Assembly: GCA_009602725.1 (NCBI GenBank)
Contig: WELB01000118.1
Coordinates: 129,723-193,722, forward strand
Source: Spirogloea muscicola
Taxonomy: Eukaryota > Streptophyta > Zygnematophyceae > Spirogloeales > Spirogloeaceae
Direction of reading: 5' to 3'
Length of the DNA stretch: 64,000 nt
Shown in pieces: positions 1 to 12,656 of this stretch. Made by a program: the position numbers and the translations under genes. The notes under the pieces were generated by a model. That model ran no database searches. It was given only the letters and a program-made list of their open reading frames with translations, and had not been told where the DNA came from. How positions within the stretch are numbered: the first letter of the stretch is position 1; the number at the start of each line of letters is the position of its first letter.

Positions 1-96
<96 letters not shown>
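1..96. repeat. (TC)n microsatellite
   Basis: An uninterrupted TC dinucleotide run fills the left edge of the window and probably continues beyond it. It ends about 270 bases before the first coding exon of the glycosyltransferase gene, so it sits in that gene's promoter or 5' UTR region. Confidence 0.97.
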
Positions 97-97
<1 letters not shown>

Positions 98-369
98 AGT
101 GTGTCTGTGTCTGTGTCTGTGTCTCTTCACCCCTCCTTCACCCTCTTCATCCTGCGACCCACTGGGCTACGGCGAGGCCCAGCGCCGCCTCCTCTCCACA
201 GGAGGCGTCGCAGCACCACCTCAGTGCAAGCCGGCCTCGCTGCAACGCGCTCGCGCAAACCCAGAAAGCTACCAGTCCAGACCACAGCTTCGACGCAGCA
301 GCGGCGCTGCTGCGACGCCAACTCGTAACCGCCGAAGAGGTCTGAGTCGACAGGAGCGCTGCCGCAAGG

Positions 370-3300
370 ATGAGGCCGTCCATGGCGCGCGCCTGCCTGC
401 CGCCGCAGCCGCCATTGTCGGGCTGGGACGCCGGCGCGCCGAGCCCCAAGGACGACCGTGCCAAAGCGGCGGCAGCACAGCAGGCGGCGCACCTGCGGCT
501 GGCGGTGGCGCGGGGGCCCGCCGCCGGGACCAGCGCCGGATCGAGCGGCAGCTCGAGCGACGGCGTTAGTGGCGGCAGCAGCGGTGGAGGTGGCGGCAGC
601 TCCTGTTGTCCACAGGCCGCCAGCGGGCGGGCCTGGACGGCGCTGGCTGCCGTTGCGGCGCTCGCCGTGCTCGCCCTCCTCAGCACCGGCGTGACGATGG
701 CCGGCCACTTCTCAATAAGCAGCCCAGGTTCGCCACACCCCGCCCAGGCCCAGAATTGAAGCCTTATGGCCAACGTCACAAGTCAGGACATAGAAAGGCT
801 AGCAGCTACCACAGCTTATCTTAGAAGTCCTTGATGGTCTCAACTGGTGGGAGTGAGACTGCAGCGCTCCAGCATCGGCAGGCCATGTTGAAATAATTCA
901 TGAAGGGCTTGTTATATTTGTAGGAGATGATTGACTAGTATATGTGACACATATAATGCGATTCTTCGAAGAATGAGAACCCCCAGCTTGACAGCGCTCT
1001 CAAGTGCTGCTCGCTTGCCCACGCCATTGTGCACATGCTGCAGCTTACGGAGGGGGCCTCCTGCCGAGGAACTTCTACCAAGCGGCGCTGGAAGATGCGG
1101 AGGCGCTGCGCACGGCGCTCTCCTTGGCGGGCCAGCCTGGGCTGGGCAAGCGCGCGCCCCGCGTGCTGGACGGGAAAGGCAGCAGTGCGGTAGCACCAGC
1201 AGCATCAGAGACAGCGGCAGCTGCACCGGCGGCGGCAGAGGAGCTGCGCAGCCTGAAGGCCAAGGTCGCGCAGCTGGAAGGCGAGTTGAGAAAGGCCGTT
1301 GCCGACGCCGCCGCCGCCACCACCCCTGCGGCAGCCGCCGTACCGGCAGCCGCCGTCGATGATCCTGCAAATGCCACCGGGAGCAATGCGGTAAGCCGGC
1401 CCTGCCGCCGTCACGCCAGCCGGCAGCCGCATCCCGCCACTGACTTGGGCAATCCTGGGGGCTGAGCGGCTCTGCTCCTGCTGACAGCGGGTGCGCTGGT
1501 GCGGCTGCATGCAGACTGTGCATACGGAGCTGCGCACAATCCTTAGCTTAGGACTTACAGACTGGGAATCCGCGGTCGCGGAGGAACCACTGAAGCTAAA
1601 CACGCCGCCGCCGATCACACTGCCTTCTACATGGAGCATGTACCGCGTGGAAAACAAGGTACACGGACATTCGCCGACTGAGAGATTGATCACTTCATTC
1701 AACTTGCCTAAAGGCACGGGCACTGATGCTGCCACCTGCCACCTGGCGTCGCAGTTCTGCTGCCTGCAGCTCCTGGCGGTGGTCGACACGATGTGCTTCA
1801 ATGGCACGCATGCGCTGACAATGGACGAGGAGTGCGCCAATGACGACAGTGCCGGTGCGGGCTGCACGACCGCAAGCCCCGGGGCTCGCCTAGCTGCTGC
1901 TGCAGTACCGTCGCCACGCCTCGCCTAGCTGGTGCCAGCGTACGAAAAGCAATGCTGATGGGCAGCTCGCCTCCCCGTTGTTCTTTGCTCCTGCAGTAGC
2001 GCCAGGCGGGCCGCTGGAGCTGCTGCGCTGCAGCTTCCCTAAATACAAGCCCTGGAAGAAGCACGTGAGTGATTATCTGCGGCTGGCATTCCTCGGCCAT
2101 ATGTGCCGCGTCACTCTCGCCAGCCGAGCGCTGACGCGATTGCTAGCACTGTGGTTGCTGACGCCGCTGTCGTCGCTGCTGCAGCTGAAGAAGGAGACAG
2201 AGATGCAATTTGGGGGACGGCCTGCGTCTTGGCTTGCCAGGTAAGTCATCACAGTATGGGACTTTTGGACCAAGCAGATGTGCGGGACAAGGCAATCACC
2301 CGCCAGGCTGATGCAGGCCCCTGACATGGCTCGCCGCGCCATTTCTCAGCCGGGCGGCCATCACATGGCGGCGCGGCACGACGTACCTGCAGTACATGGA
2401 CAAGAGCAACACGAATGTGGCGCACATCTTCGGCAAGCTCGCGCAGATGCTCCTGGTCAACAATGCCACTGGTCAGAACCGCATTGCCTCAATGGTTGCC
2501 ACCCCAACTAGCAGCAATTTGTGCAGCCAGTGCGCAGCTTGCGAGGTCCGGTAGACTTTATCGACACGCTGGCTTATGCAAATTGAGCTACTCAGAAGTT
2601 GGAAGCTAATGTGACAGCATTGTGCTGTGCCGTGCCTCACTTGCGGCACAACCCTCGGTGCCGATCGCTTTTCTATGCAGAGCGTGCGCTGGCTCTGCCC
2701 GTCCACCGCGTGGCCCTCCCGCGTGCTCACGACACGCTGATGAGGTGCCCTTCTGTTACGCAAGCTGGTGGACATGGCCACTGGCCTCTCGACTAAAGCA
2801 CCGATCCTGAGTCGATTGTCTGACAATGCTGTACACTAAGTCAAGCTGATTGCAGCTGCCACATGCCTTCGTTCTCATGCTCGGCTACACCCCTCTGACC
2901 TACCGTGAGCTGGGGTCTTCAGGCTGCGCCACTTGGGGACGACCGGGTTCCACGCAACGTTCATACGGCAGCTCGCCATCCTTGTGATGCGCCAGCAGCT
3001 AGGCACTCGATTCGAGTGGCACCCTGAGATGGAGCCACACCTCGTGCTCGGCGACAAGTGAGCATCACTCCTCAGTATTCTTTCCTAGAGCTGCAGCTTG
3101 ACTGACCCTGTGACTTGGAGGACAGTCAGACTCGTCAAAAGAGCACATAATTAGCCCCTCTTGTCTGTGGCAGAAGATGCAAGCACTGTCTATAGAGTAC
3201 TGCTAGAGCGGCAGAGATGCACACAGCTCAGGTGCCACTTTTACATAGGAGAAAAGCATCATGAAGGCCGCCTAAGTGCCGCAGTCAATAGCTGTTGCAC

Positions 3301-4567
3301 GTCGCAGGCATGGCATCCCTCAGTCAGATGCCAAAGCTCACTTCCCATGGGCTGTGTGCAGGCCGATGGCGTGGAACACGGTGGAATTCGAGGAGGCATT
3401 TGATGCAGCAACCGAAGATCAGCCGCTGTGCTTCGAGCGTGTCATCATGCCCGGGGTGTTGAAGGTGAGAGCCCATGGAGAGTCTGGTGGAGGATCGTAT
3501 GGCCTTACAATGGCAACGCAATTGGGAGAACGGGCATGCACAAGCAGAAGCAGGCTTCAGATGTATCAGCAGTAAAGCTTATGCTCTTGGGTAAATGCGT
3601 GTCCGGCGCGCAGGCCACGGTGTACCCTGGTGGCCCGAAGGTGGCCAAGAAGTTCCAGCGCGAGCTGCGGCGGAGTCTTACCCCTCAGCCGCAGATCGCC
3701 GTTGGCGAGATCACGGTGCTGTACATCACGCGGCTGGACCAGAAGGTGACGATCGGGAGGCGCATGTTCACCACAGAGAGCCACGAGGCGCTGCTGGGGC
3801 TCTTTGCCAAGCTGGGCTTCCGGGTCCGCATGGTCGAGTTCCAGGTACTTAAACCAAGAGTGTCAGTCTGACCAATCGCCACTAATTTTGCTTACATTGC
3901 GCTAACATTGCTCAAAGTCTCGCGGTCAGTGATAAGCTTGGACCTTTGTGAGGTCTCCATGGTCTCAATCAACAATTGCGGCTCTGGGTGGCGACAGGGT
4001 ATGCCGTTCATGGCCCAGTTCCGGGCGGTTCAGGAGGCGGACATCATCGTCTCGCTGCATGGCGCGGGGCTGCTCAACCCAGCAGCGCTCGCGCGCGCCG
4101 CGAGCGTGCTGCTCGAGATCGAGCCTTACAACACGCTGCACCAGACATACCACTACATGGCCGTCAACACGGGTCTGACGTACATGATGCACCAGTGCCG
4201 TGCCGGCGAGACGCGCGCTGGCGATGCACAGTATGGCCACCTGAGTGTCCAGAACTGCACCCGGGACACGGACTGCAAGAGCTACTTCACACACAACCGG
4301 CAGATCGAGCTGACCAAGCCGGACCTCCAAAGCCTGGAGCGCATGCTGGCGCTTGCCGCCGAGATTGTCGAGGCCGCCAAAGTAGATGAGCAGATGGCCG
4401 GCGCAAGGTTGCGCAGCAAGTACCCTGACATCTGCCAGTCCGAGGGCATCGACTATGGCTGCCGTAATAGCTTCATGCAGTCCTACCTGGCAGATGTCAA
4501 AAGGATCTGCGTTCTCGAGCAGGATAGCTGCTCAGCAGTAGCACCCACTACATCCTTGTCGTTATAG
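370..4567 (+). CDS. GT61/DUF563-type glycosyltransferase, Golgi type II membrane protein, multi-exon
   Basis: Probably a Golgi sugar transferase acting on glycans or glycoproteins; the acceptor cannot be told. Exon 1 (370-727) encodes a Ser/Gly-rich cytosolic end and one hydrophobic anchor (AWTALAAVAALAVLALL). Exon 2 (1044-1390) joins it in frame (SSP|AYGGGLLPRN) and carries an Ala-rich stalk with a short coiled coil (LRSLKAKVAQLEGELRK). Catalytic-region pieces follow: SNTNVAHIFGKLAQML near 2415, RHLGTTGFHATFIRQL near 2930, CFERVIMPGVLK near 3430, ITVLYITRLDQKVTIGRR near 3710. A last exon near 3990-4567 holds EADIIVSLHGAGLLNPAAL, the family's D-x-x-V-x-x-HGAGLxN signature. Start chosen as the first ATG in frame with the anchor. 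Middle exon borders, especially 1480-1930, are unresolved. The family call is firm from the HGAG block; the subfamily is not. Confidence 0.85.
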
Positions 4568-5474
4568 AGCTCTGGCAAGAGCTGATATTTAATCAGCAAA
4601 TGTGTCCACAACCCCATCATCCCTAAGCCTCCACCTTTCATCTGAAATCCATAGGCGGCCAACTCAGAAGCGGCTTTCAATGCCTGTACAAACCTGACTT
4701 CCTCCATCCGCCTAGTGACTCCAAGGGCCTCCACTCAAAGCCCTGGACATTTCCAAAATTAGCCCCCCCGATCAAGCAACAGAATCTGGAGAAGGCTAAG
4801 TGGGAATAGTGTGTACCATAAGCATCTTCAATGTGTCACTCATGATCCAATCCTGCCTCGTCCATCGAGCAAAGCTAAGCAGTACCAGCATACATGAGAT
4901 TCCACCTCACTTCCATCATCAACTTTGTAAATGCTATTGCTTCATCTGCTGTGTTTTGGGCACTTCCTCTGAAATGACACCACAAGCTGTATCCAACCCT
5001 TTTCTGGATTTTGACCTGCCCGTGTCACAGCGTAGTGATAGCACCAGGACACATTACTGGACAATGAACTTCTCAAAGGAGATAACGATTAGCGGACAAA
5101 ATCAAATGGACTCCCCGGCATGTGCATTCCTTTGGGGCCCTGTCGAATGTGCAGGAGCTGTGCCGAAAGGAGGGGCATGCCTTGGGCCACTCGCAACATT
5201 GTTACACGCAGTCAGCGCACGACTACCTAGGAGCAGTCATCTGGGTAACTCCCTTGACTACCTAAGGAGGAACAGGGAGGCCCAGATGCTAGTTGCAAAA
5301 ACAGCTAATTAAGTCTACACCAACACACCTGAGCCCAAGCTATTCCTGGACCCCAGCAAGTGAGTGCTCACCAGTCCCAACAGTGGCAAAGCCACAGAAG
5401 GATGGGTTTGTGGGGTTTGAGGGCGAAGCTCTTGTCTTCACCGCATCGTACAAAAAGGAAGCTGCACCAGGTCC
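4568..5474. other. Intergenic, between two convergent genes
   Basis: About 900 bases lie between the 3' ends of the glycosyltransferase (+) and the beta-helix gene (-). Short open frames here show no family motif or coding character that I can recognise. It most likely holds two 3' UTRs. Confidence 0.5.
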
Positions 5475-8174
5475 TCATGAGTTTGCGAAGAACGCGCTGT
5501 GGAACTGAGCTGGACTTATGAGCTGGGGGCCGCAGTTGGCCCTCGGGCAGGATCTGAAGCCTGGCCGCCCGGACGTGATCATGGAATTGTTGTAGATGCC
5601 ATAGTCGCCGTTGGCCGAGTCGTAAAAGCGGAGGCTGTTGGTCTTCTCTGCAACCTCCACGGAGGAGCCGTAGTAGGTCCTTGCATAGATCTCATTGATG
5701 AGGGGGACCGCCGGCAGATTGTTGGTGTTCAAGTAGGTCGGGGGAAGTGAACCCCTTGGTGCCACCACTACCACCTGCATGCACCATCATACACTAGGCA
5801 TGAGTAAATCACTTCCTAAGAAGTCAAGGTGCTGAGAATATTTCCTATCTGGCAGATCACAGAAGCAGGCCCCCACAATAGACATCTTCATTAACTTTGC
5901 CAGCAAGTTGTCCAGTTTAGATTCATTCAGTTCCCTTCTTTAGCTGCATCAAGCTAGCGTTGTCAGAAGCTGACCTCCCAGCTGTTCTCTGTTGGGACGC
6001 CGCTACACCCGCCAGTTACAGAAGCATCATAGCCACCTGGCAAGTTGCACGAGACCTGACTCCCTTGCACGGTCACCGTCTTCTCGCTGCAGATAGTGGA
6101 AAGCTCAGGGTAGGCCTGCCAGTAGAGGGATGGCCAGGTTGAACTGTAAGCCTGTGAAATTGGCTTGCAAGGATGCTATGTCCGATGTTTGTACATCACC
6201 AGTGACCGGTGAATTCCTAATGTATGCTAGAGAGTCCTGAAAGCAGGACATTGAATGTTGCCAGCTTACATTATTGAAGCTGCTGGAGCTGAGCTGGCTG
6301 AGGTATTGTTGCTGCCAGAGTGAGCCCAATGAGCCAGGGGTGCAGCTGTAAGAGAGCTGGTTGGCGATGAAACCACCGCCGCTAGAGGGGTTGACAACCA
6401 CCATTCCTGCGACTGAGTTCATGTGTCCAGTGTTGAGCTTTAGGCCGCGGGCGTTGTTCACGCACACAGCACCGTCAACCTTCACAAGCGCTGTAGCGTA
6501 GTCCAGGAAAATGCAGTTTGTGACTGGCCCGACAACGTAATTGCAGGTCAAGTAGTTGTCTGTTGAAAGAGAGCAGTAAAAAGACATGTCAGTCAAGCAG
6601 CAGTAGGATATGCACATTATGTCCTACTTTGCAACAAGCAAGCAAGCCTACTACTGTTCATGCTTAGGAAGAAAGCTAACATTCACTTACGGAAGCTCCC
6701 ACTGATTACGCTCAGAGATCTGATTTAAGCTCAGATATCCAAGATGTAAGGTCGGATATACAATATTGGCTGGAGGTCAAAAGGCTGCTCACTGCATTCC
6801 AGTAGGGAGGGGCGAGGAGGCCATGATTAAAGTACCTGGATTGAAGTAGTGGCCGATGATGTAGATGCCAGCTGTCTCGGGTGCCAAGCTAGTGGTATCA
6901 TCCCGAATATATATGTAATTGTGGGAAATCATATTGACCATGGCATTGCCAACAGGGACGGCGCCCTCGCCCAATTGGATACCAGCAAATACAAAAGCCG
7001 CAATGTAGTTGTTCTTCACAGTCACGCCAATTGCACCCTGTAGAGACAATAGATTTCTGTCGTCAGCGACAGGGAAGACAGCGCCAGAGACGCTAGGCAA
7101 GCATGACCTACGTGTTAGAGGAAATATACTGCCCTTAGTGCTATCAACTGTCAAGCGCGACATGTAGACCACAATCAGCCTGCCGTGCATACCCTATGGA
7201 GGAGGATGCCGACGGTCCCGCCGCTGACGGTGTTGGATGCCACGACCACATTGCCAGTGGTCGGCGCGACCGTGCCGGTGCGGCCAATGCGGATGCCCTT
7301 GTCAAAGGGCTCGACTGAGACCTCTAGCGAGTTGAGCTCAGACATGGTGCAGTTGTACATGTCCACGCGGCCGCCCATGACACGTGCGCCCACGAATTGC
7401 ACGTTGCGGCTGTTGTAGATGCCCACGGCCGGGCACAGCCCGTCTCCAGTCACCCTGTCCACGGCGCTGCACGACACAGTCGTTGACACGAGCATGTCAG
7501 CTTCCATGGACTCACCACCTCATAGCGGGCGCGCAAGGACCTGCTAGTGAATGCTACAAACGAGCAAGCAGTGAGCAGCACGAGTGAGTGGCTGGCAAGC
7601 GGCCAGGCAGTCCCTACTTACTTGCAAGGGCTGGGCGAGAGAGCTGTGCGCGTCGTGGCAATGCTGACGCCCTGCACGAGCAGGCTGGAGACTCCGTCGA
7701 CCTTGAGCGCGGGCTGACCATCGAAGGGCGCCGTGAGCGTGACGTCGGGGGCCGCGGACAGGATCGTGCAGTCGAATGCTGGGCCGAGGACGAGGGTGGC
7801 GCTCAGCGTGAGGCTGCGCTGCAGGACGAGTGTGACAGCGGATGTTGATGGGTATCCCTTCCGCAGAGCCAGGTCGTCCACGCTGTTGACCTGGATCACG
7901 TAGTTCGATGCCTCGCATGCGGCTGCGGACGAGGACAAGCAACGGCCCAAACTCAGCTGGAAAATCCCGCGGAGGACAAGTTGCATGCGTGTAATTGTCA
8001 TGAGCAGGCTGCGCAGAGCCCAGGCTAGACCGGCTGCCGAATCTGCTACTCCGCCGCCCTTTGGGAATGTCGTTGTGCGGGGCAATGCTCACCATCTGCA
8101 GCGCCAGCCTGGGTGGCAATGAGGAAGGCCACAGAGAGCAGGGCAGCCGCCCAGCGCAGCATCGGGGCCGCCAT
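5475..8174 (-). CDS. Secreted right-handed parallel beta-helix protein
   Basis: A likely secreted or cell-wall protein of the pectate-lyase-like beta-helix superfamily; no enzyme activity can be assigned. Exon 1 (8093-8174) encodes a clear signal peptide, MAAPMLRWAAALLSVAFLIA followed by TQAGAADG. It splices in phase to exon 2 (7622-7922), reading A-A-C-E-A-S-N-Y-V-I. Later pieces carry the N/V/G-rich coils typical of such solenoids: VGIYNSRNVQFVGARV (about 7420), GNVVVASNTVSGGTVGILL (about 7230), MVNMISHNYIYIRD (about 6920), NNARGLKLNTGHMNSVAGM (about 6430) and a final exon with DYGIYNNSMITSG (about 5590), stopping at 5475-5477. Cysteines are scattered through the chain, which fits a secreted protein. 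Exon borders between 7622 and 5780 were not all resolved. A polysaccharide lyase or a non-enzymatic wall protein would both fit. Confidence 0.75.
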
Positions 8175-8760
8175 GGCGAAGGTTCTGAGCTCCAGAACCG
8201 CTGCCGACAGTGGCTGCACGGGAGCAGCAGCAGTGACGGTGGTGGCGGCGGGTTCCTCTGGTCACGAGCTATGCCAGCGTGTGCTTGTCCTGCCGGATGG
8301 TTGCCGGGTGAGAGGAGCGCGCCAGGCAGCCCCGACGAGGCGAAGAGAAGCCGGTGTGCGAATGGAGCACGGACAAGTGGGAGTATGTGGCCAGCGGCGA
8401 AAGCTGGACGCTGGATGGAGCACGGAAACGATGGTGGATCCGCCAACAGCGCAAGCTGGGTGTCTGGACAAGGTGGCCGAAGTGGGGCGAGAGGAGGGCT
8501 GGAGAGCGTGGAGCCGAGCTGCCGAGCTCGCTGCGAGGGCTGCCGCTGCCTGCCTGAGCGTGCCTGCCAGCCGAGGGTCGAGCTGGGGCTGGAGAAGAGG
8601 ATCGAAGTGGGTCAGACTGGAGCTGAGGAGGGGAGGGAGGGCGGAGTAGACGTGGGCCAGGGGGCGGAGGGAGGGAGGGGCAGGGCGGGGAGAGGGGGAG
8701 GGGCCGGGAGGAGGGAGGGAGGAACAGCACTCCCGACGTAGAGAGGCAATGGCTGTTGGA
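8175..8760. promoter_or_regulatory. Upstream region of the beta-helix gene with a G-rich purine tract
   Basis: The 5' flank of the minus-strand beta-helix gene. From about 8620 to 8725 the plus strand is a dense run of GGAGG, GGGCAGGG and GGGAGAGGGGG blocks, which could form G-quadruplexes on the plus strand or a C-rich core promoter on the gene's sense strand. No TATA box stands out. Long open frames here are composition shadows. Confidence 0.4.
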
Positions 8761-11700
8761 ATCAAAGGCCAGCCCAAAGGAATGTGCAAGGTCTGATAGG
8801 GCCGAAAGGCCCAAAAAAGCCAGGAGTTGATTTCTGCAAGCGGGGCGCTCGGCGGAGAAACTGCTCGTCCAGTGCAAGGGCAATGGCCGTGAGAGGCCAG
8901 CCCATGAGGATGCACACTTCCGAAAGGTCTTCGAAAGGGCCGGCAGGACCAAGAAGCATGATGATGGATTGGATCATGGATTGGATGATCCTCGTGCTCC
9001 ATCACTTCTGCCAGTGGGCGCTCAAGAAGAAGAAGGGAGAGACGTCCCCACCGCCCTTCCCGCGGGGCCGCTTCATGGGGCGTGCAACAGAGAGCACCTG
9101 ACCGCTGGCCCTGATTCCACCACCTGACGGCAGCAGCCTCGGAAACGACAAACATCTGCGGGCCAGGGCGCGCTTGGAAGTGCCACGTGGCCGAGCCCGA
9201 CGTCGCAGGCCTGTCGCGTAGCAGGGCCCCCGCCCCGCCCACGGGCGTCGTCGCCGGCCGCACGTGCGCCTCGACGCCAACCCCCTTCCTTACACTTGTC
9301 AACCTTTATCCGTCCCCACTTTCGGGGCATCAGTTAGCGGCTCTGGCCAGGGGACCCACTTTCAGGACCCTAGCCTCTCTGATTTGCGGCTGCTTAGCAG
9401 GGGTTACTGAGTGATTTGCAGCTGCTTTCTTTCTTTGTGTGCTTTGTTTTATTAGCGCTTCCTCTGGCCCCCCTTCTCCGTACTGTGTTCATTCTATTTT
9501 GGGCTGGCTTTTCCAGCCCCTATCCTCAATGGGCGAGCCCTTCTTGGTAGCGACCCTCTCCGTGCCCTTCAGCGGTCCAGGCCCACGCTCTGCATCTGCG
9601 TGCTGGCCGTGCTCTCGCCGGCTTTCGTCAAGGGGATAGTTTTCCGGCAGGTCTGTCGGATCTGAGGCTCCTCACTAGTAACTACTGAGTGATCCATCCT
9701 CCCCCTGTTCTGACATAGCATCTTCCTGCCCCTTTGTAGCTGCTACACGCTTGTAAGAAGAAGTGGCACACCAAATGGGGGCAAGGGCTGTGAAAAGCCA
9801 GCCAAAAAAGAATTGACAAGGGTGCGGAGGGGCCGACAAGCGTTTAGCAGCTACAGAGGGGCCTGAAGATGCTATGTCAGCACAGGGGGAGGATGGATCA
9901 CTCAGTAGTTACGAGTGAGGAGCCGCAGATCCGACAGACTAGCTTGTAAGTTTGTGCTTGTAGGCCCCTCCGAATCTTTGTCAGCTCTTTCTGGGCTGGC
10001 TTTTCGCAGCCCTTGCCCCCATTGGGAGTGCCACTTCTCTCTACGTGCTAACTTGTGCTTACTCTGCAGGCCAGCTTAGCGCCAACTTAGTGATGTGCGT
10101 CTGTCAATGTGCTTGCCTCTGTAATTGGCCAATCAGGCCCTCCACCTCTCAACATTCACTCCCATTTTTCTCAGCATTGGGCTTGGGGGACCACTTTTCG
10201 TAGCCCCAATTTCTGCACTAGCTTTTGCCTGAGCAGTGCATTCGATAAAGGAACAGCGCTTCCAAGTTGACAGCAATGGGCCTCCCATTCGTTTCTCGCG
10301 CACCGCACGACTTCAAAATGAATGCGGCTGCTGATATTAAAAGAGCGGCTCTCATCCCCGTTAGCGATTTAGGGTCCACGGGAGAGGAACGGGGATTTAG
10401 TATTTCAAAAGAAGCGGCTCTATACCAGCGAGATTTTCCCAGGGTGCGAGGGCAGCGGAGGACTAGCATACTAGAATGACAAGGCCCAGAAGAAAAGAAC
10501 AGCGCTTCCAGATTGACAGCGGTGGCTGTGAGAGGCCAGCCAAAGGAATGGACAAGGCCTGAAAGGGCCGGATGGCGCAAGAAGCAAGATACTAATTGTC
10601 AAGACGACAGCAAGTAGGCTCTCAGTAACCAAAAAGAAGTGAGCTCTTCCAAAGGGTGCTGTGAAATGCCAGCCCAGAGAGAATGGACAAGGTCCAAAGG
10701 GCTGAAAGGCGCCAGATTTACACAGCTGTGCACAAAACTACAGCAAATGGGAGCTTGGTCATCCCGAGACAGCAGCCGCAAGTCGGAGTAGCTTGCAGCG
10801 GAAGAGCACATTACTCAGCAAAACACAAAAGGCTACTACGGAGTTGCCACTCACAACAGCTGCAATCGGATAAGACCAATTATGAAAGAGCATGAAGGCA
10901 AGTCACTCAGCAGCAAATGGCTGCGATGATAGCCACTCAGTAACCCCTAGGCAACAGCCTGAAGTAGACAGAAGAAGCTCTTTCAAGGGGAGCGAGGGCC
11001 TCCAAGGTAGAAATGGCACAGATCTTCCAACTTACGGCAATGGCTGTGAGAGGCCCGAAGAAATGTACAAGGTCTGGAAGGACCAAAACGAGAGATACGA
11101 GTCTCCAAGACGTCAGCAAGAGGCGCTCAATAACCTCGAGTCCGCAAGTACCAAGGGGCCAGAAAGAGACGAGAAGCAGCTCGGCAAAGGGCCAGGGAGA
11201 AGCAGCTCTTCGCTCTTTTTCTGGGAAGGCCAATAACAGCCATTGCCCTCTACTGCAAGCGTCTTTCTGTCTTCCGAAGGGGCCGAGGGCTGCGGAAAAC
11301 CAGCCCACTACTTAACAAGGTCCGAAGTAGAAAGAAGAAAGCTTTTTGCCGAGAACTGGCCATGACTGTAAATAGAAACAGCTCTTCCCAATGCAATGCA
11401 GTGGTAGTTGAAGGCCAGCCCATATGAGAGTGGACATGGAATTAGAATGGAGCCAAAAAGAAGGAGAATAAGCTCTTTCAATGGGCGAGGGCTGTGAAAG
11501 AAGAAGTGGCTCTCCCATTGCTAAAGCACAGCTATGCAAGTACGAGGGATGGTCAGCAGATGGTCGGTCAGTGACCCCTAATGAGCAGCCGCAAGTCAGA
11601 AAGCAAGCGCGGCCAGATTGAATGGTGGCTGGGAGAGGTCAGCCCAAAAAGGAATGGACAAGGGAGGAAGGAAGCGGAACAGACGAAAGTAAGCTCTTTC

Positions 11701-12130
11701 AAACGGGAGCGAGGGCTGTGAGATGGCCAGTCCGAGCACACAAGAAAGGGGGCTCTTCCAAAAGGAAAGAGGAAGAAGTGGCACTCCCAATGGGGGCAAG
11801 GGCTGCGAAAAGCCAGCCCAAAAAGAATTGACAAAGGTTCGAAGGGGCCGAAAAAGCGTGGAGCAGCTACAAAGGGGGCGAGGGCTGTGATAAGCCAGCC
11901 CGAAAGGAATTGACAAGGCCTGTGAAAAGCCACCCCAAGAAACATGGACAAGGTGGAGGCTGGTAAGGGCCACTTAACGGCTAGCTATTCAGACCTGCAT
12001 CTCTTGACGAGAGGTTACTGAGAGTCTCGTTGCTGCTGTCTTGGTCCTTAGCACTCCGGCTTCTCCAGACCTTGTCCATTCCTTCGAGTTTTCTCGAAGG
12101 CCTCTCCCAGCCACCAGTCAATCTGGCCGC
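8760..12130. mobile_element. LINE remnant cluster 1: many 5'-truncated 3' ends, both orientations
   Basis: The block is built from short retrotransposon 3' ends in both orientations. Plus-strand coding ends (SDLxLL.RGY-stop or variants) stop at 9408-9410, 9686-9688 and 12019-12021. Minus-strand ends stop at about 9902, 10937-10939 and 11568-11570, with a decayed one near 10780. The 3' UTR motif (GGACCTTGTCCATTC, then a GGGCTGGC..AGCCC hairpin, then GGGCGAGCC or GGGAGTGCC) recurs at about 9503-9545 and 9985-10030 (+), and at about 9775, 10520, 10665, 11050, 11780 and 11885 (-). No reverse transcriptase coding is seen in this block, so all copies are truncated. About 9100-9330 and 10050-10480 are less clearly repeat. 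Confidence 0.75.
9376..9545 (+). mobile_element. 5'-truncated LINE 3' end, hairpin 3' UTR type (type A reference copy)
   Basis: The clearest example of 3' UTR type A. It reads LSDLRLLSRGY and a TGA stop at 9408-9410, then GTGATTTGCAGCTGCTTTC, a T-rich stretch, a CCTCTGGCCCC block, GTTCATTC, and a near-perfect hairpin GGGCTGGCTTTTCCAGCCC. It ends in CAATGGGCGAGCCC and TTCTT. The same order recurs at 37421 down to 37250 (-), 37540-37760 (-), 37741-37890 (+), 55855-55995 (-) and 56225-56330 (-). Confidence 0.8.
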
Positions 12131-12476
12131 GCTTGCTCTCTTAACGACGAGCTTCGCAAACCTCCCCCCCACCAAATCCCCCCCCCAAGGTGACGCCACC
12201 TGGCGCTTGGAGGCGCCCGGCGGCGGCTGCCGGAGGCCAGGCCACGTGGCGGGGGTGGAGGGGGAGCGGAAAAAGGCGAGTCGGCCGGTCATCCATTGAG
12301 GGGCTCTCGGGGAGAGGGAGGATTGGAGGAGGGGAGGAGGAGGGAGGGAGGACGGGCCCCCCCCCGTAGGAGCGCGGAAAGACCCGCCCGTGAGAGCTGA
12401 CCCCGCGCCGTCGCCGGCGCCGGCCTCCGCGGCGACCACCGCGGGGGCATCGCGGCGGTCAGCGGCGGCGGCGGCG
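12131..12476. other. GC-rich upstream/5' region of the clathrin adaptor gene
   Basis: Plus strand is rich in CCCCCC, GGAGGGGGAGG and CGGCGG runs leading into a 180-base N run at 12477-12656. A possible Ala/Pro-rich N-terminal reading from 12390 (MRADPAPSPAPAS) is in frame with nothing I can prove, so I leave it unassigned. Confidence 0.4.
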
Positions 12477-12656
12477 NNNNNNNNNNNNNNNNNNNNNNNN
12501 NNNNNNNNNNNNNNNNNNNNNNNNNNNNNNNNNNNNNNNNNNNNNNNNNNNNNNNNNNNNNNNNNNNNNNNNNNNNNNNNNNNNNNNNNNNNNNNNNNNN
12601 NNNNNNNNNNNNNNNNNNNNNNNNNNNNNNNNNNNNNNNNNNNNNNNNNNNNNNNN
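12477..12656. other. Assembly gap (180 N)
   Basis: A run of N inside the clathrin adaptor gene, flanked by GGCGGCGGCGG. An ANTH domain needs about 800 coding bases, so either the true gap is longer than 180 or the domain is missing. Confidence 0.99.

Noticed and set aside
10267-10480. Host gene candidates among open frames in cluster 1
   Set aside because: They lack motifs and are surrounded by truncated LINE ends; nothing supports a host protein.
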